64,000 nt of DNA from Segetibacter sp. 3557_3 (GCF_004354985.1 NZ_SMSK01000003.1:310001-374000); one strand, 5' to 3'; counted from the stretch's first letter, positions 18,404 to 29,027 are shown. Notes: generated from the letters alone by a model not told the origin. Numbers and translations: made by a program.

Positions 18404-19270
18404 TTGCGCACTTCAGGGCGGTTTAAATTACTTGCTAACGATACCAATTTGAAACAACTTAATTTCATTTGCTTGCACGATAATCATCATCCTTCGTTGG
18501 TTCCTGCTGTCGCTATTATAAACAATAAACGACAATCCGGTTATTCTTATTCTCCAGTAGATCACGCTGATCGTGCGGGCAGGTTCAATGCCGGCCGGTA
18601 TGGCATTTTGTTGGTGCTTCTTTTTCTCTCCTTATCCTTGTTTTCGCAGAGTGCCGGCACCGACACTACCGGGCAGGCTGCCTACCTGAAGACGATTACT
18701 GAACGTGCACAGAAAATTGTAAATACCCTTGGTATCAACGATAGTCGCAAGGCGACCACCGTACGCGATCTTATTGCGGGGCAGTACAAAAACCTGAATG
18801 ATATTCATACTTCACGCGACAACAGGATCAAAGCATTAAAGGCCGGGACAGCTCTGGACAAAGAAGCTTTGAATTTACAAGTGAAGCAGGTACAGGATGA
18901 AGCAAGTGCACAGATTGATAAACTTCATGTTGCTTATCTATCCTCGCTTTCCAGGAATCTAAATCCGGAGCAGGTTGATAAGGTGAAAGACGGAATGACT
19001 TATGACGTGGTTCATGTAACTTACAAGGCCACACTCGAAATGATCCCTTCACTGACTGAAGCACAAAAGAAGCAAATTATGTTGTGGCTTGTTGAAGCGC
19101 GCGAGCATGCTATGGATGCAGAGTCATCGCAAAAAAAGCATGAGTGGTTTGGCAAGTACAAAGGAAAGATCAATAATTACTTGTCTGCAGCCGGCTATAA
19201 CCTGACGAAAGAACGCGAGGAGTGGGTTAAGCGTATCAACGCATCCAAGCCCAATACTTCAAATAAATAG
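18404..19270 (+). CDS. Secreted DUF3826 protein heading the pectin locus
   Basis: The mature part, from about residue 85 onward, matches DUF3826: NDSRKATTVRDLIAGQYKNL, IHTSRDNRIKALKAG and SLTEAQKKQIMLWLVEAREHAMD. It is helical with many charged residues. The start is unclear. TTG at 18404 gives 288 residues with an unusually long leader before the hydrophobic YGILLVLLFLSLSLFSQ segment that must be the export signal; a later non-ATG start is likely. DUF3826 genes recur in pectin utilisation loci, but I know of no established activity. A paralogue lies at 47105-47815. It precedes SusC by 99 bp. Confidence 0.75.
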   Translation: MRTSGRFKLLANDTNLKQLNFICLHDNHHPSLVPAVAIINNKRQSGYSYSPVDHADRAGRFNAGRYGILLVLLFLSLSLFSQSAGTDTTGQAAYLKTITERAQKIVNTLGINDSRKATTVRDLIAGQYKNLNDIHTSRDNRIKALKAGTALDKEALNLQVKQVQDEASAQIDKLHVAYLSSLSRNLNPEQVDKVKDGMTYDVVHVTYKATLEMIPSLTEAQKKQIMLWLVEAREHAMDAESSQKKHEWFGKYKGKINNYLSAAGYNLTKEREEWVKRINASKPNTSNK

Positions 19271-19369
19271 TTTCAATTATACCAATGGTGATTTGCCCTC
19301 GGTAAATACCCTTTGCTGTTCCGGTATTTGGAATTACTGCCTCACATCTTATACTATAAAAAGTGTCAT

Positions 19370-22300
19370 ATGAATCAAAAACGCGCGGGCCGCTCACTCG
19401 CATTACTCCTCTTATTTCTGAGCAGTTTCTCCTTATTTGCCCAGGAAAGAACTGTAACGGGGGTAATCACCAACCAGGAAAACCTTGCGCCACTAGAGGG
19501 AGTTACCGTAACACTTAAAGGCACAACTAAAAGAACAACCACAAACACTGATGGCCGGTTCACCTTGAGTGTTCCTTCGAACGAGAGCGTTCTCGTAGTG
19601 TCGTATGTTGGTTTTTCAGAGCAGGAAGTAAAGGTGGGCAGCAAAACTGGTATCACTGTTTCACTTATCAAGGTCGATAACAAGATGAACGACGTCATCG
19701 TTGTTGGTTATGGTACCAAGAGAAGGGTAAATGTTCAGGGTGCAGTTTCAACGATTAAGGCAGCAGATATCGAAGATCTTCCCGTAGCAAACATTGGTTC
19801 AGCATTGGTAAACAGGGTGCCGGGCGTAAGTGTAAACTTTCAATCTGGTAAGCCTGGTTCAACCACAGAAATCAACATCAGGAATTCGCAAACGCTTAGT
19901 ACGTTTTCAGGCCTGACATCTCAACCGCTATATGTTATCGATGGTATCGTTGTTAATCCTACCATTTATAACCAGTCACCAAATCCTGACTTTTTCGAAA
20001 ACCTCGATGCAAGCCAAATTGAGGATATTACATTTTTGAAAGATGCGTCTGCAGCCATCTATGGTGCCGCAGGTGCAAAAGGTGTTATCCTGATCACCAC
20101 CAAAAAAGGTAAGATAGGTAAACCACGACTGTCGTATTCCGGCTACCTGGGTACTTCAACCGAAGCGGTTAAACCTCCTAAAACCTTAACTGCTTACGAG
20201 CATGCTAAATTTTTGAATGATGGATATGCATTAAATAACCGCCCGATAGTAGAAAGATTTTCTGATGCTGATCTTGCGTTGTTAAGAGAGATGCCCGACA
20301 GAACCTGGTATGATGATCTATGGCATTCCGGTAAAGTTCAAAGGCATACCCTTAACGTTTCCGGTGGTTCAGACCGGGTTACCTTTTTTGCAGGTGGCAG
20401 TTTTTATAAAGAAACCGGTAACTATGGTGACATCAAGGTTAGCAAGTACAGCTTACGTTCGGGCATGGATGCAAAAATCATAGAAGGACTGACTGCTAAC
20501 ATCAGCGTTTCAACCGACTTCAACGAAGAAAACAGGAATACATTAAAAGGTGCTAACGCCGAAACAGATGACTTATCAATTAGGGCACTTTACCTGACGC
20601 CAAAATGGGTACCGCTTACCATCAATGGTCAGCCAACCTTTTGGAACGGTCCGAACCCTCCCGGCAACTGGAACATGCAGGCATTGTTTAATTCCGGTAA
20701 TTACACCAGGAACCGCTCCCAGGGGTTAAGTGTAAATGCATCGCTTGAGTACAAACCAGCGTTTTTAAAGGGCCTGACTGCGAAAGTGCAGTTCGGAAAA
20801 CTTAACCGCACGGCAACTGATAAGCAATACTACCCGGCATATACGGTAACCAACTTCGTTCGCAGGGGCCCTACTGCTAATGGTAATACCCTGTATACCG
20901 ACTCTATTAACGCAACTACGCCTACACAAAGAATTACGAATAATGATCAGTTGTCAGAAGGGTCAACCGTATCTGGCAGCTACCAGTTGATTGGTACCTT
21001 AAGCTATGCTCAAAAGATCAGGGATCATGAATTTAGTGTGTTGGTAGGAACAGACCAAAGTGAAGCCGATAGCCGTAACCTATTCCTGACCAAACTGACA
21101 CAATTGGTTGCAGGTGTCGATGAGTTCTGGGCATGGAGCAACGACTTTGCAAACTACGGTTCCCTTACCGACATCATCCGGAACCCGCAGGCTACACAGT
21201 TTGCAAAACGTTCTGGTATCAGCAGGGCTGACTACTCTTTTAAAAACAAATATTTTGTTGAGTTTACCGGTCGTTACGACGCTTCGTCAAACTTTAGTCC
21301 TGATAACAGGTGGGGTTTCTTCCCAACTGTGGGAGTGGGTTGGAAAGTAAGTGATGAGAACTTTATGAAAGACTTCGGCTGGTTAACGAATCTAAAGCTG
21401 AGGGCTACATATGGTATGGTAGGAGAGGACAGGCTTTCAAACAAAACTTATGTTAGCCGTTTTACACAAACAACCGGTTATCTTTTTGGAAACACTTTCA
21501 CCAATGGTCTTGATCCCAATATTTACCCCAATCCTGACGCAACCTGGGAAAAGGCAAGAAGCTTCAACTTTGGATTTGACGCTGCAGTGCTCAACAACAA
21601 ATTAACGATTACTGCTGATTTTTACCAGCGATATACGTTTGATGCATTTGCCCAGCTTGATGCTGCTTCAGTGCCCCTTACTTCAGGCCTTATCAATCCC
21701 GTAAAGAATTACGGCAGGCAACTTGCCTGGGGATCTGAATTTGCGGTGGGTTACCGGGATAATTTTAGTCGTGACCTGAACTTTAATGTTGATGTAAACT
21801 TTGGCTGGTCGAATGGTCAGCTTTTACAGAACTACTATACCCCGATCAACTTTGGTTTGTTCGGCAGCAATGGTCTTTCAAACCCAATTGGTAAAGACCC
21901 ACGGACGTATAACGGTAACAACTACGGTTATATCGCAACAGGCATCTTGCGTTCGCAGGAGGAAGTTGATGCACTGCTTTCGAAAAATCCAAACTACCTC
22001 ATTGGCAACCAAAAGCCACAGGTTGGATTTATGAATTATGAAGACATCAACCGTGATGGAAAAATTGATGATAACGACGTAACTCTTATGTATGGCAGAA
22101 CAACCCCTGATGCTGCGTTCGGAATTACATTTGGACTTACCTACAAACAATTCAAGCTCCAGACCAACATGAACCTGGTGGTGGGTGGTAAAAGACTTTT
22201 CGATAGTGAAGCACGGAAAGTACCAACCATCAACCAGAATGGCCCGGCTTTCTGGAATGACCACTGGACACCGGAAAACCCGGATGCAAAGTATCCAAGA

Positions 22301-22564
22301 GCTGATGCGCCGCTGATTAGAGAAGCATCTACTTTCTGGGCCGTTAATGGTACAAGTGCAAGGATCAACAACATGGTACTTTCTTACAGCTTACCAAAGG
22401 CACTTTCAGAAAGATTTAAAATTCCGAATATGAGGGTGATGTTGAGTGGAACCAACCTTTGGACGCTGATTAACCCACTCAAATACAAAGATCCTTACAC
22501 CGGCAACTTCGCCAGCTATCCGACATTAAGAACAATTAACCTGGGTTTGAATGTGGGTCTCTAA
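19370..22564 (+). CDS. SusC/RagA-family TonB-dependent outer-membrane transporter
   Basis: The ATG at 19370 gives a signal peptide (SLALLLLFLSSFSLFAQ) and a 1064-residue protein. A carboxypeptidase-regulatory-like domain spans about residues 27-110 (VTGVITNQENLAPLEGVTV). The plug domain follows, with VVVGYGTKRRVNVQGAVSTI and the SusC signature YVIDGIV plus FLKDASAAIYGAAGAKGVIL. The remainder is the 22-strand barrel ending in TLRTINLGLNVGL. It imports oligosaccharides, here probably pectin fragments, using TonB energy together with the SusD partner 16 bp downstream. No N-terminal TonB-regulatory (anti-sigma contact) extension was seen. Confidence 0.96.
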   Translation: MNQKRAGRSLALLLLFLSSFSLFAQERTVTGVITNQENLAPLEGVTVTLKGTTKRTTTNTDGRFTLSVPSNESVLVVSYVGFSEQEVKVGSKTGITVSLIKVDNKMNDVIVVGYGTKRRVNVQGAVSTIKAADIEDLPVANIGSALVNRVPGVSVNFQSGKPGSTTEINIRNSQTLSTFSGLTSQPLYVIDGIVVNPTIYNQSPNPDFFENLDASQIEDITFLKDASAAIYGAAGAKGVILITTKKGKIGKPRLSYSGYLGTSTEAVKPPKTLTAYEHAKFLNDGYALNNRPIVERFSDADLALLREMPDRTWYDDLWHSGKVQRHTLNVSGGSDRVTFFAGGSFYKETGNYGDIKVSKYSLRSGMDAKIIEGLTANISVSTDFNEENRNTLKGANAETDDLSIRALYLTPKWVPLTINGQPTFWNGPNPPGNWNMQALFNSGNYTRNRSQGLSVNASLEYKPAFLKGLTAKVQFGKLNRTATDKQYYPAYTVTNFVRRGPTANGNTLYTDSINATTPTQRITNNDQLSEGSTVSGSYQLIGTLSYAQKIRDHEFSVLVGTDQSEADSRNLFLTKLTQLVAGVDEFWAWSNDFANYGSLTDIIRNPQATQFAKRSGISRADYSFKNKYFVEFTGRYDASSNFSPDNRWGFFPTVGVGWKVSDENFMKDFGWLTNLKLRATYGMVGEDRLSNKTYVSRFTQTTGYLFGNTFTNGLDPNIYPNPDATWEKARSFNFGFDAAVLNNKLTITADFYQRYTFDAFAQLDAASVPLTSGLINPVKNYGRQLAWGSEFAVGYRDNFSRDLNFNVDVNFGWSNGQLLQNYYTPINFGLFGSNGLSNPIGKDPRTYNGNNYGYIATGILRSQEEVDALLSKNPNYLIGNQKPQVGFMNYEDINRDGKIDDNDVTLMYGRTTPDAAFGITFGLTYKQFKLQTNMNLVVGGKRLFDSEARKVPTINQNGPAFWNDHWTPENPDAKYPRADAPLIREASTFWAVNGTSARINNMVLSYSLPKALSERFKIPNMRVMLSGTNLWTLINPLKYKDPYTGNFASYPTLRTINLGLNVGL

Positions 22565-22580
22565 TTCAAAAAACAATAAC

Positions 22581-24404
22581 ATGAAGTTTTCAAAATATAA
22601 GATACTTTCCGTAACAGCCGCTTTTCTTCTTGGCGGCGCGCTACTCTCATCCTGCAAGAAAGATTTTTTCGAAGTTGCAGATCCCAATGGGTTTGAAGTC
22701 GAAGGGTCTTTCGAGGATGTAGGTGCTGTAGGATTATTTCTCAACAGAACTTATGCCCTGGTTATGCCGGGATGGCCAACGCTTGGCGGTATACACAACA
22801 CTTCCGACGAACTAAACAATGCAAGTACTGCATGGCTTTATGGTCAGCTTACGGAGAATTCCGTAACCGACATCGGAACCAGCGGAACCAGCCTTACTGC
22901 AAACAGGTATGCGGATATTCGTCGTTGCAACCAGGCAATAGATGGACTAAACGCTTCCACCAGGCTTACGGAAGATGTAAAAAGGCCGTTAAAGGGCCAG
23001 TTCTTCTTCCTCAGAGCTTATACTTATTTTAAGTTGGTAAGACTGTATGGGGGTGTGCCATTGATATTTCATCCCCAGACTCCTGACCAGGAGTTACAGG
23101 TGCCGCGATCTAAAACCAGTGAATGTATAGCAGCGATTGCCAGCGACCTTGACTCGGCAACTGCTTATCTGCCTAAAGCCTGGGCCGGTAATGCCGACAT
23201 TGGGCGTGTTACCCGGGCTGCAGCTTCAGCCGTAAAAGCGAAAACATTATTATACTGGGCAAGTCCTCAATTTAACCCAAGCAATATCGCATCCCGTTGG
23301 ACAGCAGCTTACGAGGCAAATAAAGTAGCCTACGATATGTGCGTTGCTGATGGTTACGTTTTGCTGTCGAGCTATGCCAACATCTTCCTTACAGAAGATC
23401 ACAAAGAAATACTACTGGTAAGAAAATACCAGGCCTCTAAAGACCAGGGCCAGAATGTTGAGAACGTTACGCGTCCCGCATCAGAAAGCACCGCAGGTGG
23501 TGGCTCAAATCAACCCACATGGAATTTGGTTCAGGCATATCCGATGGCCAACGGCCTTGCTCCAACCGATGCAGGTTCAAATTACGATCCTGTGCACTTT
23601 TGGCTCAACCGGGATCCACGTTTCGCAGCTTCCATTTCCTATAATGGCGATGTATGGCCGCTGAGCGGAAAGGCCGGTCGTAAGCAGTGGAGTTATATTG
23701 GCATAACCGACGAAGGGTCTATCAACACCGGCTTTTATTTAAAACGTTTTATCAACCCTTCACTTACACCCGCCCAGGCGGTTTACAACTCCAACACTGG
23801 TGGTGGCAATGGTATGGACTGGATCGAACTGCGTTTGGCTGAAGTCATCCTAAACCTTGCTGAATGCGCAAATGAAACAGGCAACCTGGCTGAAGCAAAA
23901 AGTATGGTTCGGCTCATAAGGGTAAGAGCCGGGATTGTTGCCGGTGCATTTGACTACGGACTGGCTCCTGCAACCAACCAGGCAGCTATGCGGTCGCTTA
24001 TACTTAGAGAAAGACAAGTAGAGTTTGCGCTGGAAGGCGCCCGGAACTTTGACCTGAGAAGAACCCGCAATCTTGGATTGATCACGGCAAGGGAATCGTA
24101 CAGGGTACCAACCAAACCGCCTTACTACCCCGGAACAACGCGTACCGGAGCACTACCTACAGATATATTCCTTGAAAGAACGGATGCCTTTGGAATTAAA
24201 TTAAGGGATACCATCGCAATCAATACTCCTGCAAACTATGACCGCGTATTTGGTCCAGGTGTAATTGCCTCACTGGAAGGCGCGAACAATATCATCTTAC
24301 CCGACAGGTACTATGTGTACCCACTGCCAACCCTGTTTACCCAAACTCCGGCTATTGCACAAACAAATGGCTGGGCAGGTGGCACATTTGATCCTTATCA
24401 ATAG
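22581..24404 (+). CDS. SusD/RagB-family outer-membrane glycan-binding lipoprotein
   Basis: The ATG at 22581 gives a lipoprotein signal ending in LLSSC and a 607-residue product. Hallmarks of SusD include DGLNASTRLTEDVKRPLKGQ, FLRAYTYFKLVRLYGGVPLI and the C-terminal ELRLAEVILNLAECANETGN, with RERQVEFALEGARNFDLRRT. It would cap the SusC barrel at the cell surface and bind the glycan. It lies directly after SusC with 16 bp between, as is usual for this pair. Confidence 0.96.
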   Translation: MKFSKYKILSVTAAFLLGGALLSSCKKDFFEVADPNGFEVEGSFEDVGAVGLFLNRTYALVMPGWPTLGGIHNTSDELNNASTAWLYGQLTENSVTDIGTSGTSLTANRYADIRRCNQAIDGLNASTRLTEDVKRPLKGQFFFLRAYTYFKLVRLYGGVPLIFHPQTPDQELQVPRSKTSECIAAIASDLDSATAYLPKAWAGNADIGRVTRAAASAVKAKTLLYWASPQFNPSNIASRWTAAYEANKVAYDMCVADGYVLLSSYANIFLTEDHKEILLVRKYQASKDQGQNVENVTRPASESTAGGGSNQPTWNLVQAYPMANGLAPTDAGSNYDPVHFWLNRDPRFAASISYNGDVWPLSGKAGRKQWSYIGITDEGSINTGFYLKRFINPSLTPAQAVYNSNTGGGNGMDWIELRLAEVILNLAECANETGNLAEAKSMVRLIRVRAGIVAGAFDYGLAPATNQAAMRSLILRERQVEFALEGARNFDLRRTRNLGLITARESYRVPTKPPYYPGTTRTGALPTDIFLERTDAFGIKLRDTIAINTPANYDRVFGPGVIASLEGANNIILPDRYYVYPLPTLFTQTPAIAQTNGWAGGTFDPYQ

Positions 24405-24427
24405 TTAGTGATTATAAAAAAAATATT

Positions 24428-25360
24428 ATGCTCAAATTTATAACGGGTACTGTTATCGTTTTCTTCTTCTTTAGTTCATGCGTTAAAACGGTTGACCCTG
24501 TAGACAGCAACAATGCAATCGTTGAGCTCACCAGTACTGGCCCTAAATCGGTTACGGGTGATGTAACCGTCAATCCTAAGGACAGCCTTGTTTTTAGCTT
24601 TACAATCTCATCAAACAAACAGATGAAGTATGTTAGCATTCAGAAGAACCCCGTTAATCAAACTGCTTTCGTGGTGAGGGATACTTTAAGCGATGCTAAT
24701 GCAAACACTTATTCTGCTACCAAACGACTAATGGCCGACAGTGCCAATGGCAGTTACCTGTACCGTATCCAGGCACTCGATGCAAGGGGTAATTACATTG
24801 GTCACAGGGACATCAATGTAATTGTCAGCCCGGACTTCAACTACTTCACCTACCGGTTTTTGTACGTTCCCGATACCACTGCAAAAACGAATACAACCTA
24901 TATGTCGGCAGCAACGGGCACTGTATATAGTTATACAACTGGAGCTGCAAATAGTGCGGCGATCGACTTCGGTGTTTATTACGATACTTCAGGCACGGCA
25001 TCTGCCAGTACAACAGACGACCTGAGGTTCTCCCTCTATTCATTGAGTGCACCACAACCGCAGTTGAGCTATTATGATATCAGCAGCTGGACTAAAAATG
25101 TAACGATAATGAAGCGTTCAGCAAGCCCTGGATTTAATACTTTATTGTCTGCTGCTTCAATACGTGCAGCAACAAGTTCAACAGGTGCTGCAAGTTTAAC
25201 CACTGGTACGAGCACCAAGATCACCCAATTGGTGGCTGGAAACCTCGTGTATTTCAAAACCGCGGCAGGTAAAGTTGGATGTATGCAAATCAATTTCGCG
25301 AACGGCACCAGCCCGGCGAAGGACAGTTATATCAATGTTGACGTAAAAATCGAAAAATAG
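24428..25360 (+). CDS. Lipoprotein in SusE/SusF position
   Basis: The 310-residue product begins with a short hydrophobic signal ending in FFFFSSC, so it is a lipoprotein. The mature part is rich in Thr, Ser and Asn and looks like two beta-sandwich domains, the first with SVTGDVTVNPKDSLVFSFTI (Ig-like), without catalytic motifs. It lies 23 bp after SusD, the usual place of surface glycan-binding proteins, so that role is inferred from position. No specific family was recognised. Confidence 0.7.
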   Translation: MLKFITGTVIVFFFFSSCVKTVDPVDSNNAIVELTSTGPKSVTGDVTVNPKDSLVFSFTISSNKQMKYVSIQKNPVNQTAFVVRDTLSDANANTYSATKRLMADSANGSYLYRIQALDARGNYIGHRDINVIVSPDFNYFTYRFLYVPDTTAKTNTTYMSAATGTVYSYTTGAANSAAIDFGVYYDTSGTASASTTDDLRFSLYSLSAPQPQLSYYDISSWTKNVTIMKRSASPGFNTLLSAASIRAATSSTGAASLTTGTSTKITQLVAGNLVYFKTAAGKVGCMQINFANGTSPAKDSYINVDVKIEK

Positions 25361-25425
25361 ATAAGGCTTTCACTTACCAAAACTACCGTCTTCTAAAACT
25401 TACTTGTTGGCGTAAAATCTTTCTA

Positions 25426-27069
25426 ATGAGGTTTAATTTGAAAAGTCTTCTTGCTCTATTTGTATTATCTGGTGTATGCAGTAGCGCATCAGCCCAATAT
25501 CCTGATGTGCCTAAAGACATCCAGGAGGCCAGCAACGCCATGATGAAAGAGGCCATGCGCAAGTCGGATCTTGCGTGGGCTAAAGCCGTACCGATTATAG
25601 AGGCAGAAGCAAAACGTGGCAAACCTTTTATTCCCTGGGCCGGCCGGCCGGTAGATTTACCCCAAGCCGACATCCCTGCTTTTCCGGGAGCTGAAGGTGG
25701 TGGCAAATACAGCTTTGGCGGACGTGGCGGAAAGGTGATTGTTGTTACCAACCTTAACGACGAAGGACCCGGATCTTTACGCGACGCATGCGAGCAGGGT
25801 GGCGCACGTACCATTGTTTTTAACGTAGCAGGTATTATCCGTATTAAAACGCCATTGATTATTCGTGCACCCTATATTACCATACAGGGGCAATCTGCAC
25901 CTGGTGACGGGGTATGTGTTGCCGGCGAAACCGTTTGGATAAATACCCATGATGTTATTATCCGCCACATGCGTTTCCGTAGGGGTGAAACGAACGTAGG
26001 CAGGAGAGACGATGCGATTGGTGGAAATCCTGTCGGCAACATCATCATCGATCACGTGTCAGCAAGCTGGGGGCTCGATGAAAACATGAGCATGTACAGG
26101 CATATGTACAACGACAGTACCGGTAAAACCGAAACCAAGTTGGGCACCGTAAACATCACCATACAAAACTCGATTTTCTCAGAATGTCTTGATACCTGGA
26201 ACCACTCTTTCGGAAGCACCCTTGGCGGAGAGAATTGTTCTTTCATGCGCAACATATGGGCGGATAATGCTGGCCGCAATCCTTCTATTGGCTGGAACGG
26301 GGTTTTCAATTTCGTAAATAATGTTGTGTTTAACTGGGTACATCGGTCCACCGATGGTGGCGATTACACAGCCATGTACAACATCGTAAACAACTACTAT
26401 AAACCCGGGCCTGCAACCCCGAGAAATGAACCCATTGGTTATCGCATCTTAAAGCCCGAGTCTGGTAGAAGTAAACTTAAATACCAGGTTTATGGCAGGG
26501 CATATGTTACCGGCAATATCGTTGACGGCAATGATCGCGTAACAAAGGATAATTGGGATGGAGGGGTACAGGTAGAAGAACTGCCGAATGCAGGACAATA
26601 CAAAGACAACATAAAGGTTGATAAGCCATTGCCGATGCCCGAGCTTACCATTATGCCTACTATGGAGGCGTATAACCTCGTGCTCTCAAATGCCGGGGCT
26701 ACACTCCCCAGGCGTGATGATGTAGACAGCAGGATTGTTGAGCAGGTACGTACCGGCAAGATCACTTATAAAGACAATGTGGAACTGCCAACGACCCAGT
26801 TCAAACATCGCCGTTTACCCATTGACTCGTATAAGCAGGGCATCATTACCGACATCAAACAGGTTGGTGGTTATCCCGTATACAAGGGCACACCGTATAA
26901 AGACAGCGATAACGATGGCATACCAGACGAATGGGAAACCAAACACGGCCTTAATCCTAAGAACGCTGCAGATGCTTCGCAGTACAACAAAGAAGGCTAT
27001 ACCCGTATTGAAGAATACCTGAACAGTGTTGCTGCAAGTGCTGAGAAGATGGTAGCGGTTAGGAAGTAG
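25426..27069 (+). CDS. Secreted pectate lyase family protein with C-terminal calcium-binding repeat
   Basis: The 547-residue protein has a signal peptide ending in SSASAQ. The segment FPGAEGGGKYSFGGRGGKV begins a right-handed beta-helix of the PL1-like pectate lyase type, with GPGSLRDACEQGGARTIVFN, IIRAPYITIQGQSAPGDGV and HMRFRRGE. IIDHVSASWGLDENMS is the conserved core. Near the C-terminus, DSDNDGIPDEWETKHGLNP is a thrombospondin type 3-like calcium repeat. It probably cleaves polygalacturonate or rhamnogalacturonan by beta-elimination. The next gene is a close paralogue. Confidence 0.92.
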   Translation: MRFNLKSLLALFVLSGVCSSASAQYPDVPKDIQEASNAMMKEAMRKSDLAWAKAVPIIEAEAKRGKPFIPWAGRPVDLPQADIPAFPGAEGGGKYSFGGRGGKVIVVTNLNDEGPGSLRDACEQGGARTIVFNVAGIIRIKTPLIIRAPYITIQGQSAPGDGVCVAGETVWINTHDVIIRHMRFRRGETNVGRRDDAIGGNPVGNIIIDHVSASWGLDENMSMYRHMYNDSTGKTETKLGTVNITIQNSIFSECLDTWNHSFGSTLGGENCSFMRNIWADNAGRNPSIGWNGVFNFVNNVVFNWVHRSTDGGDYTAMYNIVNNYYKPGPATPRNEPIGYRILKPESGRSKLKYQVYGRAYVTGNIVDGNDRVTKDNWDGGVQVEELPNAGQYKDNIKVDKPLPMPELTIMPTMEAYNLVLSNAGATLPRRDDVDSRIVEQVRTGKITYKDNVELPTTQFKHRRLPIDSYKQGIITDIKQVGGYPVYKGTPYKDSDNDGIPDEWETKHGLNPKNAADASQYNKEGYTRIEEYLNSVAASAEKMVAVRK

Positions 27070-27291
27070 GTGGGTATTGGGTATTGAGGTATTGAGGATT
27101 TTAAATAGTTGATAAGTTGAATAGTTGATAAGTTGACAGGTTAAGTATTGAGGTATCGTTTGAGAGTTGATGGGTTCACAAGTTGACTTGTTGTTTAGTG
27201 GTCACGTTGAATGTGCACGAGTTGATTTTGCATTTTACATTTTGCATTTTTAATTGGCTCTTGCGCATTTTGAATTTTGCATTTTTATCGC
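27070..27291. repeat. Word tract between the two pectate lyase genes
   Basis: After the stop come GGGTATTGAGGTATTGAGG and repeated AGTTGATAAGTTGA words, the reverse complement of the words at 3557-3766. Just before the next start the tract switches to CATTTTACATTTTGCATTTT words. The switch of sense inside one gap illustrates the orientation rule described in the findings. Confidence 0.85.
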
Positions 27292-28941
27292 ATGATTATA
27301 AAAGTTTCGCTCTTTGTTTTAGCCATTCCATTTTTTGTTTTTCAAACTGCAAAGGCCCAGTATCCAACGATACCGCCGGCGCTGGAAGACTCACAAAAAT
27401 TAGAGATGGATAGATTTCAAAAGCTTTCTGATGCAGCCTGGGAGAAAGCTTTACCTGCCGTACAGGCAGACGAAAAGAAAGGCAAACCTTTCGTTCCCTG
27501 GGCAAAAAAACCTTCCGACTTATTGCAATCCAAAATCCTCGCCTTTCCTGGGGCTGAGGGAGGCGGAGCCTTTAGCTTCGGCGGAAGAGGTGGAAAGGTA
27601 TATGTGGTTACCAGCCTGGAGGATCGTGGCCCCGGCACATTACGCGAAGCCTGCGAGCAAGGCGGCGCACGTATCGTGGTGTTTAATGTTGCCGGCATCA
27701 TACAGTTAAAAAGTCCCATAAACATCCGCGCACCTTATATTACAATTGCTGGACAGACTGCACCCGGCGATGGGGTTTGTGTTGCAGGTGAGTCAATGCT
27801 GATCGATACCCATGATGTTGTAATTCGTTTTATGCGTTTTCGCCGGGGTGCTACCCATGTAACCCGTCGCGACGACGCCATTGGTGGCAACGGCGTAGGT
27901 AACATCATCATTGATCATGTTTCGGCAAGTTGGGGACTCGATGAAAACATGTCGATGTACCGCCACGTTTACGACCGTACCGGCAAAGCAGAAAAACTGC
28001 CGACCGTAAACGTTACCATACAGAACTCCATTTTTTCAGAGGCGCTTGATACCTACAACCATTCTTTTGGCAGCACCATTGGTGGACTCAACAGTACGTT
28101 TATGCGTAACCTCTGGGCAAACAATATCAGCCGCAATCCATCTATCGGTATGTATGGTGATTTCAGCTTTGCCAATAATGTTGTTTTTAACTGGTGGAAC
28201 CGATCGGCTGATGGCGGCGACAACAACTCCTTTTACAACTTCATCAACAACTATTATAAGCCCGGACCCATTACACCGCGCGATAAGCCGATAGGCCACA
28301 GGATATTGAAACCTGAGTCGGGTCGTTCAAAAAAAGACAGTATTGAATTTGGAAAAGCTTACGTCGCCGGAAACATTGTTGAAGGCAATGATCGCGTAAC
28401 TAAAGACAACTGGGATGGCGGGGTACAGGTTGCAGATGGACCAGATGCGGGAAAATACAAAGAGAGGATCCGTGTTGATAGGCCCTTGCCCATGGCACCG
28501 GTTGAAATCATTTCCGCCCAGGATGCTTACCAATATGTTCTTGAAAATGTTGGTGCCGTATTGCCCCGCCGCGACGGCGTTGACAAACGGATTGTTGAAA
28601 CCGTTCGTACTGGTAAAGTGAGTTATATTGAAGGTGGTAAAACAAACGTAGGCAGCAAATACATTAAGCGTCGCCTACCCGAAGACTCTTATAAGCAAGG
28701 CATCATCACCGATGTTAGCCAGGTGGGTGGTTACCCCGAGTATAAGGGAACACCATACAAAGACAGCGATAACGATGGTATGCCGGATGAATGGGAAACC
28801 AGCCACAAGCTTAATCCAAAGAATCCGGCCGATGCTGTTCTGGACCGCGATAAAGATGGATATACCAACATCGAAGAATACATTAACAGCGTAGTCGACC
28901 TTCGGATTGTAAAACCAACAACAAGTACAGCTAAACCATAA
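27292..28941 (+). CDS. Second secreted pectate lyase family protein (tandem paralogue)
   Basis: The ATG at 27292 gives a signal peptide (IIKVSLFVLAIPFFVFQTAKAQ) and 549 residues. The same landmarks as the preceding gene appear in the same order: FPGAEGGGAFSFGGRGGKV, GPGTLREACEQGGARIVVFN, HDVVIRFMRFRRGA, IIDHVSASWGLDENMS and the DSDNDGMPDEWETSHKLNP calcium repeat. Sequence differs most in the N-terminal 60 residues and the loop near residue 360-400. Tandem duplication is the simplest explanation. Different bond or methylation preference of the two lyases is plausible but not shown. A dispersed element starts 4 bp after its stop. Confidence 0.92.
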   Translation: MIIKVSLFVLAIPFFVFQTAKAQYPTIPPALEDSQKLEMDRFQKLSDAAWEKALPAVQADEKKGKPFVPWAKKPSDLLQSKILAFPGAEGGGAFSFGGRGGKVYVVTSLEDRGPGTLREACEQGGARIVVFNVAGIIQLKSPINIRAPYITIAGQTAPGDGVCVAGESMLIDTHDVVIRFMRFRRGATHVTRRDDAIGGNGVGNIIIDHVSASWGLDENMSMYRHVYDRTGKAEKLPTVNVTIQNSIFSEALDTYNHSFGSTIGGLNSTFMRNLWANNISRNPSIGMYGDFSFANNVVFNWWNRSADGGDNNSFYNFINNYYKPGPITPRDKPIGHRILKPESGRSKKDSIEFGKAYVAGNIVEGNDRVTKDNWDGGVQVADGPDAGKYKERIRVDRPLPMAPVEIISAQDAYQYVLENVGAVLPRRDGVDKRIVETVRTGKVSYIEGGKTNVGSKYIKRRLPEDSYKQGIITDVSQVGGYPEYKGTPYKDSDNDGMPDEWETSHKLNPKNPADAVLDRDKDGYTNIEEYINSVVDLRIVKPTTSTAKP

Positions 28942-28944
28942 GCA

Positions 28945-29002
28945 TTTTTATGGACCCGGCATTTGGAATACTATAGAACATTGTTGCGTCGCACTCTTGT
29001 AC
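28945..29002 (-). repeat. Dispersed 58-bp element, copy F
   Basis: Begins TTTTTATGGACCCGGCATTT directly after the pectate lyase stop and ends GTCGCACTCTTGTAC. Its reverse complement aligns with copy A almost end to end, including CTATAG and CCGGGTCCATAAAAA. Confidence 0.85.
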
Positions 29003-29027
29003 TATTGTATCGCTATTCAGCGAGAGG